From the NCBI GenBank assembly GCA_016935015.1, contig JAFGRT010000141.1, positions 1 through 46,332 on the forward strand: a stretch of DNA of 46,332 bases, in the 5' to 3' direction. Shown here piece after piece: positions 15,992 to 23,786 of the stretch. The notes beneath the pieces are model-generated. The model searched no databases. It was not told where the DNA came from and saw only the letters and a list, made by a program, of their open reading frames with translations. The DNA comes from Acidobacteriota bacterium. GTDB taxonomy: Bacteria; Acidobacteriota; JAAYUB01. The position numbers and the translations under genes were made by a program. Position 1 is the stretch's first letter. Every line of letters starts with the position of its first letter.

Positions 15992-18040
15992 ATGGAGCCA
16001 TTGACGCCGAGCCCCTGGTTAACCAGGCTGCGCCGGAAACGTTGGATTCACGCCCTGCTGGCCGGCCTGGCAGCCCTGCTGGCGGGCCTGGTCATCGAAT
16101 GGCTGGCCGGCGGACCGACCCTGCCCGGTTCTATCCTGCAAGTCCTGGGTATCGTGCTGATGCTGCTGATCCTGCTCAGCCGGCTGTTCCTGGCGTTGCG
16201 CTGGCTCATCCGGAAAATGTTCTTCAAGGTGCGCAACCGCATTATCGCCAACTATTTCCTCACCGGTCTTCTGCCACTCTTCCTGCTGGCCCTGCTGGTG
16301 TTCATCACCGGCAACCTGTTCCTGGTCCAGCTGGCCAGTTATCATCTGAAACAACTCATGGCCGATGAATTTTCCACCGCCGAACAGGCGGCTTTCGAAC
16401 TGTCCGTCGTGGCGGCCACCGGTGATCCCGACGCCGGACTGGCTGCCGAGGTCATCACCCATTACCGTACTCTCCTGCCGGGGCTGCAGGCGACAGTTCC
16501 CGAAGAGCCGGTTACCGCCAAACCCGGCTGGACATCCGACGATCCCCTGCCCTGGCTGGCGCTGCCGGCCAAGACCCTTCAAACCTATATCGTCACCGGC
16601 GACATCATTCATCTCGTGGTCCAGCTGACACCCGAAAACTCGCGGGCCCGGCGGCCCGTGCAGGTGAGCGTACCGCTGGCGGCACCGCTGCTGACCCGAC
16701 TGGAAAAGGACATGGATGGGTTCATCCTCTTCATCCACGGCGAAGGCGACATGACGTCCACCGATACTTCGGCTGATCAAGAATCACCCCCGTCAGCGCG
16801 CTACGGATCCGGCCTCAGGATATCCATCGATTCGTCGGCGGAGGATGAAAACAGATTGACAGCATGGCTGGCCGGTCTGCCCGACGGCCTGGCCTACCTC
16901 GATTCCTACACCATCGCCCTGGGATTCTCCCTCAAACCGGACAGTGAGATCGAGGAGATGATGGTGCTGGGGATCGTCCGGACGAAATATTCGGCCATCC
17001 TGGGCAAGTACATCCAGGGCTCCCTGCCGGCCGACGTACCCGCCCACAAGCTGTTTCTCTGGCTGGGATTTATCGTGGGCGGCTTCTTCGCTTTCATTGA
17101 GCTCATCGCCTTCGCCATCAGCCTGGTTTTCTCGCGCTCCATCACCAAGGTCATCGGCCAGCTCCATCGCAAGACCCGCCTCCTGGCCCAGGGCGATTTC
17201 GATTACCGCATCGATTCGAAGCGGCGGGACCAGCTGGGTGAACTAGCCCGTTCCTTCGACGGGATGTCCGACGACCTGCAACACCTCCTGATCGAAGTCA
17301 AGGAAAAGGAACGCATGGAGCGGGAGCTCGCCATCGCCCAGGAGCTGCAGAACACCTTCTTCCCCAAGAGCCTGCCCGATATCCAGGGAGTGAACCTGTG
17401 GGGCAAGTGCCTGCCCGCCCGCAAGGTGAGTGGCGACTATTACGATTTCATCCAACACGCAGACGGTTCCGTCGATTTCTACATCGGCGACATCAGCGGC
17501 AAGGGGATTTCGGCCGCTCTCCTCATGGCCAGCACCCAGACCTTCCTGCGCCTGGAATCGGCCAAGCACCCCCGCCTGCCGGTCCACAAAATCGTGGCCA
17601 ACTACAACAATTACTTGCTGAACTACAGCGCCCACGGTAAATTCAGCACCCTTTTCTTCGGCCGACTGGACAAGGCGAGAAACACCCTTTCCTATTGCAA
17701 CGCCGGCCACAATCCGCCCTTCCTTTTCCGGCAGGGGCAGGTCCTGCTCCTGGAAACGGGCGGCATGATTACGGGGATCTTCGAGGATACGCCGTACGAA
17801 TCCGAAACGGTGCTGCTGCAGCCCAAAGATTTGCTCCTCGCCTATACCGACGGCTTCACCGAAGTGTTCAACCAGGAGCAGGAGGAATTCGGCGCCGACC
17901 GTCTGTGTGACCTGGTGTGTGCCGCCGGCGAATTCCAGTTGCACCAGCTGTACGACAATCTGGTGTCGGCCGTCCGGCAGTGGTCGGCCGTCAGTGAACA
18001 GGCCGATGACATGACTATGCTGATGGTCATGATTCAATAA
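15992..18040 (+). CDS. Membrane HAMP-SpoIIE (RsbU-type) serine phosphatase
   Basis: This 682-residue protein has three hydrophobic helices at the N-terminus (about 20-40, 45-68, 88-112), an extracytoplasmic region (about 115-350), a further helix (353-377), a HAMP domain (378-430) and a PP2C-like SpoIIE domain (about 465-680). Catalytic marks are CLPARKVSGDYYDF, YIGDISGKGISAALLMA and AGHNPPF, plus the late YTDGFTEVFN and DDMTMLMV. The linker ELAIAQELQNTFFPKSLP is typical of RsbU-like phosphatases. Such enzymes dephosphorylate STAS-domain anti-anti-sigma factors. No STAS protein or anti-sigma kinase is encoded in this window. The start follows GAGGAGG. The MATE gene starts two bases after its stop, so the two are co-transcribed. 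Confidence 0.9.
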   Translation: MEPLTPSPWLTRLRRKRWIHALLAGLAALLAGLVIEWLAGGPTLPGSILQVLGIVLMLLILLSRLFLALRWLIRKMFFKVRNRIIANYFLTGLLPLFLLALLVFITGNLFLVQLASYHLKQLMADEFSTAEQAAFELSVVAATGDPDAGLAAEVITHYRTLLPGLQATVPEEPVTAKPGWTSDDPLPWLALPAKTLQTYIVTGDIIHLVVQLTPENSRARRPVQVSVPLAAPLLTRLEKDMDGFILFIHGEGDMTSTDTSADQESPPSARYGSGLRISIDSSAEDENRLTAWLAGLPDGLAYLDSYTIALGFSLKPDSEIEEMMVLGIVRTKYSAILGKYIQGSLPADVPAHKLFLWLGFIVGGFFAFIELIAFAISLVFSRSITKVIGQLHRKTRLLAQGDFDYRIDSKRRDQLGELARSFDGMSDDLQHLLIEVKEKERMERELAIAQELQNTFFPKSLPDIQGVNLWGKCLPARKVSGDYYDFIQHADGSVDFYIGDISGKGISAALLMASTQTFLRLESAKHPRLPVHKIVANYNNYLLNYSAHGKFSTLFFGRLDKARNTLSYCNAGHNPPFLFRQGQVLLLETGGMITGIFEDTPYESETVLLQPKDLLLAYTDGFTEVFNQEQEEFGADRLCDLVCAAGEFQLHQLYDNLVSAVRQWSAVSEQADDMTMLMVMIQ

Positions 18041-18041
18041 C

Positions 18042-19442
18042 ATGAGTCGTCCGCGAAACCTCAACCTGCTGCAGGGCGACCTGCTGCCGACCATCATCCG
18101 TCTGGGGTATCCCACGGCGCTGGCCTCAGCAGCGCAAACCCTTTACAACCTGGCCGATACCTTCTGGCTCGGCAAGCTGGGCCGCCAGGCCCTGGCCGCA
18201 CCGGTCATCTCCTTTCACATCATCTTTTTCATCATCGCCATCGGCATGGGCTTCTCCCTGACAGCCACCGCCCTGGTGTCCCAATATACCGGCGCCGGAC
18301 AGCCGGAAAAGGCACGCCAGGCGGCCGGCAATATCCTGGTCTACTCCGTCGGTTTTTCCTTTGTCCTGGCCGCCCTGGGCCTCATCTTCGAGCGGTCGCT
18401 GCTCCGCTTTCTCGGCACACCGGAGGATACGTTCTACCCGACCCTGATCTACTTGCGCATCATGCTGTGGGGGATGCCTCTTGCCTTCCCCTTCTTCGTT
18501 TACCAGTCCACCATGCATGGCTATGGCGATACCATGTCGCCACTGAAAGTGGAGCTGATTTCCGTCGGTCTCAACCTGGCGGTGGACCCCATCCTGATCT
18601 TCGGCTGGCTGGGGATGCCGGCCCTGGGCGTGGCCGGCGCCGCACTGGCCACGGTGTTCACGCGTGGCCTGTCGTCCCTCATCGGATTGCACTTCCTCTT
18701 TTCCCGAACGAAAGGACTGTCCCTGAACCTGCACCACCTGCGGCCGGAAACGAAAATACTGCCCCTCATGTTCCGGATCGGCCTGCCGTCGTCAGTCGGC
18801 ATGTCGGGCACCTCGCTGGGTTTTTTGGTGCTGCTCGGCATCGTCAATGCCTTCGGCTCCGTCATCATCTCCGCCTACGGAATCTCCACCCGGGTGGTCC
18901 ACCTATTCATGATGCCGTCCCTGGGTGTCTCCCACGCCGTCACGGCCATCGTCGGCCAGAACCTGGGGGCGCGCCGGCCCGATCGGGCCAAAGCCGCCGT
19001 CCGCCTGGGAATCCGCCTGGTCCTATTGATCATCGTGCCGTCCATGATCCTCGTTGCCGCCCTGGGAAAGCAGCTGACCATCTTTTTCATCCCCGACGAC
19101 CCGTTGGTGCACGAAATCGGCGGGCCCATGTTTCTTCTCGTCGCCCCGGCGGTGCTCTTCTTCAGCCTGGCGGCGGTGCTCAACGGCGCCTTCCAGGGAT
19201 CGGGCTTCACTGTGCCGGTGATGGTGTCCAACCTTTCACGGATCTGGCTTTTCCGGATCCCCGCCGTCTATCTTCTCTGCATGCTGGTTCTCGGCGGACC
19301 CGGCACGAGCGGCGCCGCCCTGGGGATCTGGTGGGGCATGCTGCTGTCGAATTTTTTGGCCTTCGTGATGATCGGGATCTGGTACGGACGGGGCGCCTGG
19401 ACCCGGGCCCGGATCACGCTCTCCGATCCGCCCGTCGGATAG
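18042..19442 (+). CDS. MATE family multidrug/solute exporter
   Basis: A 466-residue polytopic inner-membrane protein of the MATE (NorM/DinF-like) family. Members export cationic or other small molecules in exchange for Na+ or H+. The first helix region TIIRLGYPTALASAAQTLYN leads into ADTFWLGKLGRQALAA, a typical MATE start. About twelve membrane helices can be traced in two halves, with the second half starting near PLMFRIGLPSSVGMS. SHAVTAIVGQNLGARRPDRA is the conserved connecting loop. The length is normal. It follows the SpoIIE phosphatase after one base, so it is expressed with it. No substrate can be inferred. Confidence 0.92.
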   Translation: MSRPRNLNLLQGDLLPTIIRLGYPTALASAAQTLYNLADTFWLGKLGRQALAAPVISFHIIFFIIAIGMGFSLTATALVSQYTGAGQPEKARQAAGNILVYSVGFSFVLAALGLIFERSLLRFLGTPEDTFYPTLIYLRIMLWGMPLAFPFFVYQSTMHGYGDTMSPLKVELISVGLNLAVDPILIFGWLGMPALGVAGAALATVFTRGLSSLIGLHFLFSRTKGLSLNLHHLRPETKILPLMFRIGLPSSVGMSGTSLGFLVLLGIVNAFGSVIISAYGISTRVVHLFMMPSLGVSHAVTAIVGQNLGARRPDRAKAAVRLGIRLVLLIIVPSMILVAALGKQLTIFFIPDDPLVHEIGGPMFLLVAPAVLFFSLAAVLNGAFQGSGFTVPVMVSNLSRIWLFRIPAVYLLCMLVLGGPGTSGAALGIWWGMLLSNFLAFVMIGIWYGRGAWTRARITLSDPPVG

Positions 19443-19469
19443 GCATCGGCTGGACGGGCTGCCGGACGA

Positions 19470-19797
19470 TCACCAGATAACCATGCGCACGTCGTCGACA
19501 AGGACGTGCAGGTACTCCTCGCCGGCAAAGAGGCCCAGGAAACGTCTGTCGGCCGTCAGGGAGAACGGGGCATAGTCCGGTTTATCGGCCGGACGGGCGT
19601 CCAGCCGGAGCACCAGATATCCTCCCGGCCGGGATCACCAGTTCGGCCGGCAGGGGCCAGACCAGCGGATCGGCCGGAGCATCGGGCAGCCACAGGCTGG
19701 CGCCCAGCAGGATCCGGGCCGTTCCGCCGCCCGCCTGCGATCGATCATCCGTTGTCGTGTCGTTGCGCCCCGGCCCGCTTCCTAGCGCCCCCCGTCA
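19470..19797 (-). pseudogene. Frameshifted remnant of a lamin-tail-like (LTD) protein
   Basis: On the minus strand two frames together read as the end of a lamin-tail-type domain. The upstream part is ARILLGASLWLPDAP and LVWPLPAELVIPAG. After a one-base shift near 19621-19632 the text continues GYLVLRLDARPADKP, FSLTADRRFLGLFAG and a short tail ending in a TGA. The join IPAG/GYLVLRLDA and the following LTADRRFLGLF match the usual LTD pattern (IPAGGYLVV, then LSADGETLGLF). No start codon or signal peptide survives, and an upstream stop closes the frame near 19797. LTD proteins are normally secreted. This one looks dead. Confidence 0.6.
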
Positions 19798-19910
19798 GGA
19801 ACCGGCCGACCGGCTGCGCCGGTGATTGTCTATCCGCACGGGAATCATTGACCGGTCTTTGTTTTTCATTTTAGAGACCGGCAGCCCGTCGCGCAACCGC
19901 CGCGGTGCGA

Positions 19911-19940
19911 AACAAAAAACGGGGAAGGCGCCTTCCCCGT
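19911..19940 (-). terminator. Intrinsic terminator of the Spy-like gene
   Basis: A perfect 22-base palindrome, ACGGGGAAGGC/GCCTTCCCCGT, occupies 19919-19940. On the minus strand it is followed directly by a TTTTTT tract. It lies 30 bases past the stop codon of the Spy/CpxP-like gene. Confidence 0.85.
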
Positions 19941-19969
19941 CGGAAATGAACCGATGGCCATCCGGCACA

Positions 19970-20848
19970 CTAGAACAACTCGTGCATAATCGTCCGGACG
20001 GCCTCGCGGCGCCGCGCCTGACGTTCGTCGCGGCGTTCGCCGAACAGCTTCACCAGCAGCCGCTGCGGTCCGTTCAGCTCCTGCATCACGTCCGCGTACA
20101 ACACCCCAATGGTTGCCGCCAGCCGGTTTTCGGCCCTGGCCACCATCCCCGCCGCTCCGACCGCCGCTGCCTCGGATCCACCCGGGCCCTGGATGGCGGC
20201 GAACAGTTCCTCATGGGCGTTCAGCACGTCCATGAGCTGTGCCTCGATAGCGGGGGCATGCCGCTGCACGGCCGCCCGAATCGCTGCGGATTGCTCGGTG
20301 GTGATTCCCAGCCAGTCGGCGGCCAGCCGGGCCATAACAGCATGGAACGGACCGGTTGTTTCGCTGCCCAGCCGGACGGACACGACCGCTATCCGCTGCC
20401 GGGCTCCGGAGAATCGTTCCTCACGAAATGCGGCGAGGACGCCGTATTGCTCCACCGTGAGGATGGGCGCCAGATCCACCCACAACCCGGCCCGCTCCCG
20501 GGCCAGGTTGACCTCGGCGTCCACGTGCGCCTGTTCCGCTGCCGCCCGGGCCGCCCCGTCCTCCGACGACGCGCGGACCAGGTCCCGCAACTGATCATGG
20601 GCGGCCCGATTCAGATCCGCCGCCTCTTCCAGGGCGTCACGATGAGTGCGGATCACGGCCCGGGCTGCCTCCTTCTGCTCATCCGTCAGCTCCAGGCGAC
20701 GCAGCAGATCCGCGAACACTTCCACGGGCGAAGGATGGTGCCAGGCGTCCAACGCCACCGTGCCCGCCGTCGGCCGTCGCGGCGCCGCCAGCAGAACTCC
20801 CAGGACAACACTCAGGATCAGTACTCCAATTGCCAATTTCTTGCTCAT
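19970..20848 (-). CDS. Spy/CpxP-like periplasmic protein
   Basis: The 292-residue product has an N-terminal signal peptide (MSKKLAIGVLILSVVLGVLLAA) and is otherwise almost wholly alpha-helical and rich in Ala, Glu and Arg. It carries LELTDEQKEAARAVI and ILTVEQYGVLAAFREER, which match the LTxxQ-type motif of Spy and CpxP. It seems to contain two such helical units, so it is about twice the size of E. coli Spy. Spy is a periplasmic chaperone and CpxP a feedback inhibitor of CpxA. It is divergent from a CpxR/CpxA-like pair with a CpxR-type box between them, which supports a Cpx-linked role. The start follows GGAGGAAAACC. A good terminator follows the stop. Confidence 0.75.
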   Translation of the reverse strand: MSKKLAIGVLILSVVLGVLLAAPRRPTAGTVALDAWHHPSPVEVFADLLRRLELTDEQKEAARAVIRTHRDALEEAADLNRAAHDQLRDLVRASSEDGAARAAAEQAHVDAEVNLARERAGLWVDLAPILTVEQYGVLAAFREERFSGARQRIAVVSVRLGSETTGPFHAVMARLAADWLGITTEQSAAIRAAVQRHAPAIEAQLMDVLNAHEELFAAIQGPGGSEAAAVGAAGMVARAENRLAATIGVLYADVMQELNGPQRLLVKLFGERRDERQARRREAVRTIMHELF

Positions 20849-20991
20849 GGTTTTCCTCCTTTGCCGGACCGTCGCCCCGGGGCACGCCCGGCTTTCGTGG
20901 ATTTTGCGAATGAGAAGGCTTCTCAAAAATCTATCTGTACATACTCTACGGATTTTCGAAATGAAATGGCGTTAAGTCTTTGAAAACAAAT

Positions 20992-21006
20992 GTAAAGTTT
21001 TGTAAA
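20992..21006 (+). promoter_or_regulatory. CpxR-type operator GTAAA-N5-GTAAA
   Basis: GTAAA at 20992-20996 and GTAAA at 21002-21006 are separated by five bases, an exact match to the known CpxR binding consensus of enterobacteria. It lies in the 223-base space between the Spy-like gene and the CpxR-like gene. It is centred about 52 bases before the likely transcription start of the regulator gene, a position suited to activation. Confidence 0.7.
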
Positions 21007-21035
21007 GTGCGGCCGGCCCGACCGAATGCACCGTA

Positions 21036-21044
21036 TGATAGAAT
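21036..21044 (+). promoter_or_regulatory. Extended -10 element of the CpxR-like gene
   Basis: TGA-TAGAAT at 21036-21044 forms an extended -10 with no recognisable -35. This is common for promoters that depend on an activator. It lies 28 bases before the chosen start codon and 30 bases after the CpxR-type box. Confidence 0.5.
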
Positions 21045-21071
21045 GAGAACAGTACCCGGGTGGAACCATTC

Positions 21072-21791
21072 ATGACGGATATTTTGCTGATCGATGACGA
21101 TACGGAACTGGGCGAGTTGCTCACGGAATGGCTGGCCGATGAAGGCTTCCGGGTGACGGTGGCCACCGACGGCCGTCAGGGTCTGGCCGCCGCGCTGACG
21201 CAGACCCATGCTTTGGTGGTGCTGGATGTCATGCTTCCCGCCCTGAACGGACTGGAGGTTCTGCGGGCCATCCGCCGGGAGTCGTCCATTCCCGTCATCA
21301 TGCTCACCGCCCGGGGAGAAGATATCGACCGGATCATCGGCCTGGAAATCGGTGCCGATGACTATCTGCCCAAGCCCTTCAATCCCCGGGAGCTGGTGGC
21401 CCGTATCCGGGCCATCCTGCGCCGCCAGGCCGGCGGCCCGGCGGCCGCCGGTTCCGCCGACACGTTGCGGGTCGATGACGTGGTGCTCGACAGTACCACC
21501 CGGAGCGTGGAACTGGCTGGCCGGCCCATCCGCCTGACCATGGTGGAGTTCGAGCTGCTGGCCCTGTTCCTGCGCCATGCCGGCCAGGTGATCCGGCGCG
21601 AACAGATCTCGACGCAGATCCTCGGCCGCGAACTGGCGCCTTTTGACCGCAGCGTCGATGTCCACGTCAGCAGCCTGCGCCGCAAGCTGGGGCCGGGCGG
21701 GCCGGAACGGGAACGCATCCGCGCGGTGCGGGGCGTGGGATATCTCTACCTGGCCGCCGGCAAATCCGCGATGCTGCCGGCCGATCAATGA
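21072..21791 (+). CDS. CpxR-like OmpR-family response regulator
   Basis: The 239-residue regulator has a receiver domain with the acidic pocket IDDD (8-10), phospho-acceptor Asp52 in VVLDVMLP, and a Lys in YLPKPFN. Its C-terminal winged-helix DNA-binding domain (about 135-235) carries [20 protein letters not shown] and the recognition helix region [15 protein letters not shown]. The stretch [44 protein letters not shown] follows E. coli CpxR closely. The ATG at 21072 was preferred over a GTG four codons earlier because it restores the usual family N-terminus. The kinase gene follows after 24 bases. A perfect CpxR-type box in the promoter points to autoregulation. Confidence 0.9.
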   Translation: [239 protein letters not shown]

Positions 21792-21815
21792 TCCTTACCG
21801 CGAGGTTTAGCCGTC

Positions 21816-23237
21816 ATGCGCAGCTTGTTCCTGAAAATTTTTCTCTGGTTCCTGGCCGTGCTGGCCCTGGTGTTCGTGGTGCTGACCGCGTTCACCCTCA
21901 TCACCGAATCGGGCCCCATCAACCGGGTCTGGACCGAGACCCTGGCCGAAGTGGTCCGCCAGCATGCCGGATTGGCCATCCGGAAATTCGAGTCGGATGG
22001 GACGCGCGGCCTGACGGAGTATCTGTACCAGCTCGAACGGGACACCGGTGTACGGCTGTTCCTGCTGGATGACCGTGACCATGACCTGTTGGGCCGTCCG
22101 CTCCCCGACTGGGCCGCCCGGTCACTGTCCGGTCTGCCGGCGTCTACCCGCCGGCAAACATGGCAAAACCTGTCCCGGGTCGTTTTCTATTTCCGGCTGG
22201 ACCAGGACCGGTCACCTGTGTCCGCCCTGGCCCGCCTCAGCCGCAGCGATTTTTACCGGCAGATCCACGCCGACCGGCTCTGGCTGCAGCGTCTGCTCCT
22301 GTTTCTCGTGGCCGCCGGCCTCGGTTGTTTCTGGCTGGCACGGCACCTGACCCGTCCCATCCTGATGCTGCAACGGGCCTCCCGCCGGCTGGCCGGGGGT
22401 GAACTGGACGTTCGGGTCCGGCCGACCATGCCGGGACGCCGCGACGAGATCGGCCAGCTCGCCCGGGATTTCGATTCCATGGCCGCCCGTCTGGCCGCTC
22501 TGCGCGAACTGCAGCAACGACTGTTCCGCGATATTTCCCATGAATTGCGCTCGCCCCTGGCTCGCCTCGGCGTAGCGCTGGAACTGGTCCGCAAGCGCAC
22601 GCCGCCCGAGGCCGAAACGGCTGTCGGACGGATCGAACGGGAGATGGGGCGTATCGATGACCTGGTGAGTCGATTGCTGGACCTGGCGGCCCTGGAAAGC
22701 GACGGCGAGGCGGTTATCCGGCAACGGACGGATTTCCGTACGCTGGTCACGGCGGTGACGACGGATGCCGCGTTCGAAGCCACGGCCCGGGCCGCAAGGG
22801 TGGTGCTGGATGCACCCGGGGAGGATCCGCTCCCCGTATGGGGCTCGGCCGAATTCCTGCGCCGGGCGGTGGAGAACGTCGTGCGTAACGCCGTCCGTTT
22901 CACCCCCGCCGGCACCTGCGTCGAGTTATCCCTCCACCCGGCGGAACTGAACCGGCAACCGGCCGTGCGGTTGCGCGTGCGTGATCACGGCCCGGGTGTA
23001 CCTGAAGCCGAATTGTCGGATATTTTCCTGCCTTTCTATCGCGTTTCCGCCGCCCGTGAACGAACGACCGGCGGCTCGGGCATCGGTCTGGCCATCACGG
23101 AGCGAACCGTTCGGTTGCACCAGGGCGAAATCGCCGCCCGGAACATGACCGACGGCGGCCTGGCCGTGGATATCGTCCTCCCGCTCATTCACCCGGATCA
23201 GCGGGAAACCACTCCGCCACCGGGTGACGGGGGATGA
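21816..23237 (+). CDS. CpxA-like sensor histidine kinase
   Basis: The 473-residue kinase has a first membrane helix (about 6-28), a periplasmic sensor of about 130 residues, a second helix (about 155-175) and a HAMP domain (about 176-230). The dimerisation domain has His242 in QQRLFRDISHELRSPLARLG, the CpxA-type H box. A C-terminal ATPase domain has an N box (ENVVRNAVRF), DHGPGVPE and GGSGIGLAIT. It should phosphorylate the regulator encoded 24 bases upstream. In the Cpx model it senses envelope stress and is restrained by a periplasmic CpxP-type protein, here possibly the divergent Spy-like gene product. The length is close to CpxA (457 residues). Confidence 0.9.
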   Translation: MRSLFLKIFLWFLAVLALVFVVLTAFTLITESGPINRVWTETLAEVVRQHAGLAIRKFESDGTRGLTEYLYQLERDTGVRLFLLDDRDHDLLGRPLPDWAARSLSGLPASTRRQTWQNLSRVVFYFRLDQDRSPVSALARLSRSDFYRQIHADRLWLQRLLLFLVAAGLGCFWLARHLTRPILMLQRASRRLAGGELDVRVRPTMPGRRDEIGQLARDFDSMAARLAALRELQQRLFRDISHELRSPLARLGVALELVRKRTPPEAETAVGRIEREMGRIDDLVSRLLDLAALESDGEAVIRQRTDFRTLVTAVTTDAAFEATARAARVVLDAPGEDPLPVWGSAEFLRRAVENVVRNAVRFTPAGTCVELSLHPAELNRQPAVRLRVRDHGPGVPEAELSDIFLPFYRVSAARERTTGGSGIGLAITERTVRLHQGEIAARNMTDGGLAVDIVLPLIHPDQRETTPPPGDGG

Positions 23238-23262
23238 TACTTCCTCATTTTTGGGAAATAAT

Positions 23263-23279
23263 CCGGCAGGAAATGCCGG
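23263..23279 (-). terminator. Possible stem-loop between convergent genes
   Basis: CCGGCA and TGCCGG pair across a five-base loop. The element lies between the CpxA-like gene and the small convergent gene. On the minus strand it is followed by ATTATTT, a weak U-rich tract, so it may end the small gene. Confidence 0.3.
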
Positions 23280-23303
23280 GCACGCGCCCGGTGGGTGTCG
23301 GCC

Positions 23304-23462
23304 TCAGGACCTCAGCTCGAATGACCGGTCATCTTCCAAGAAATCCTCCTGCCGGCGGCGGGACTGCCGTCGCTCCAGCCGGTCGGAAAAGACCAGGGCC
23401 AGCACCAGAATCAGGTAAAAACCCAGAAAAACCGCAAAAAATAACGTATAGCCCAGTGCCAT
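23304..23462 (-). CDS. 52-residue single-pass membrane protein
   Basis: A short open frame starts at an ATG preceded by AGGGGGA. The product has an N-terminal hydrophobic helix (residues 5-26, LFFAVFLGFYLILVLALVF), then a charged tail with SDRLERRQSRRRQEDFLEDD. The sharp change from one membrane helix to a polar tail, plus the ribosome binding site, supports a real gene although it is small. Its topology recalls small assembly or anchoring subunits such as CcmD, but there is no sequence identity to claim this. It converges with the CpxA-like gene. Confidence 0.5.
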   Translation of the reverse strand: MALGYTLFFAVFLGFYLILVLALVFSDRLERRQSRRRQEDFLEDDRSFELRS

Positions 23463-23786
23463 AGATCCCCCTCGTTTTGCCAGATACTCACCGGATTTAT
23501 CGGTACGACCGCAATAAAGTTGCTGCCAGTTCCGATATTCGCCGGGCTTTCACCAATAGATGCACGACATAACCAAAAGGTTTACCTGACTCTCCGATGC
23601 CACCATGACCCGCCGGTGCCGTCAGGAAAGGGATCTCCCCCGGGCGGGCGGCCGAAAATCGATCCTTTGGTCAGCGAGGGTGGCCCGGCCGGATCTCGCA
23701 TCGACCTGACCAGGGTCGGCAACCCGGTGCCGCTTGGGACTGATTTCCGGCGGCGAATCTGGTACAATCGGGCCAGGAGGGTGAAT
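23463..23786. other. Intergenic region between divergent envelope genes
   Basis: No gene is seen in these 324 bases. On the plus strand a TACAAT (-10-like) lies at about 23763-23768, followed by AGGAGGG and the next ATG. No good -35 pairs with it. The region probably holds the promoters of the divergent 52-residue protein and the following lipoprotein-like gene. Confidence 0.4.

Noticed and set aside
19506-19874. Plus-strand frame after the MATE gene
   Set aside because: The minus strand of the same DNA carries recognisable lamin-tail-type text, so the plus frame is a shadow.
23234-23464. Plus-strand frame of 76 codons after the CpxA-like gene
   Set aside because: The minus strand has a better start site and a clean membrane helix, so that strand was preferred.
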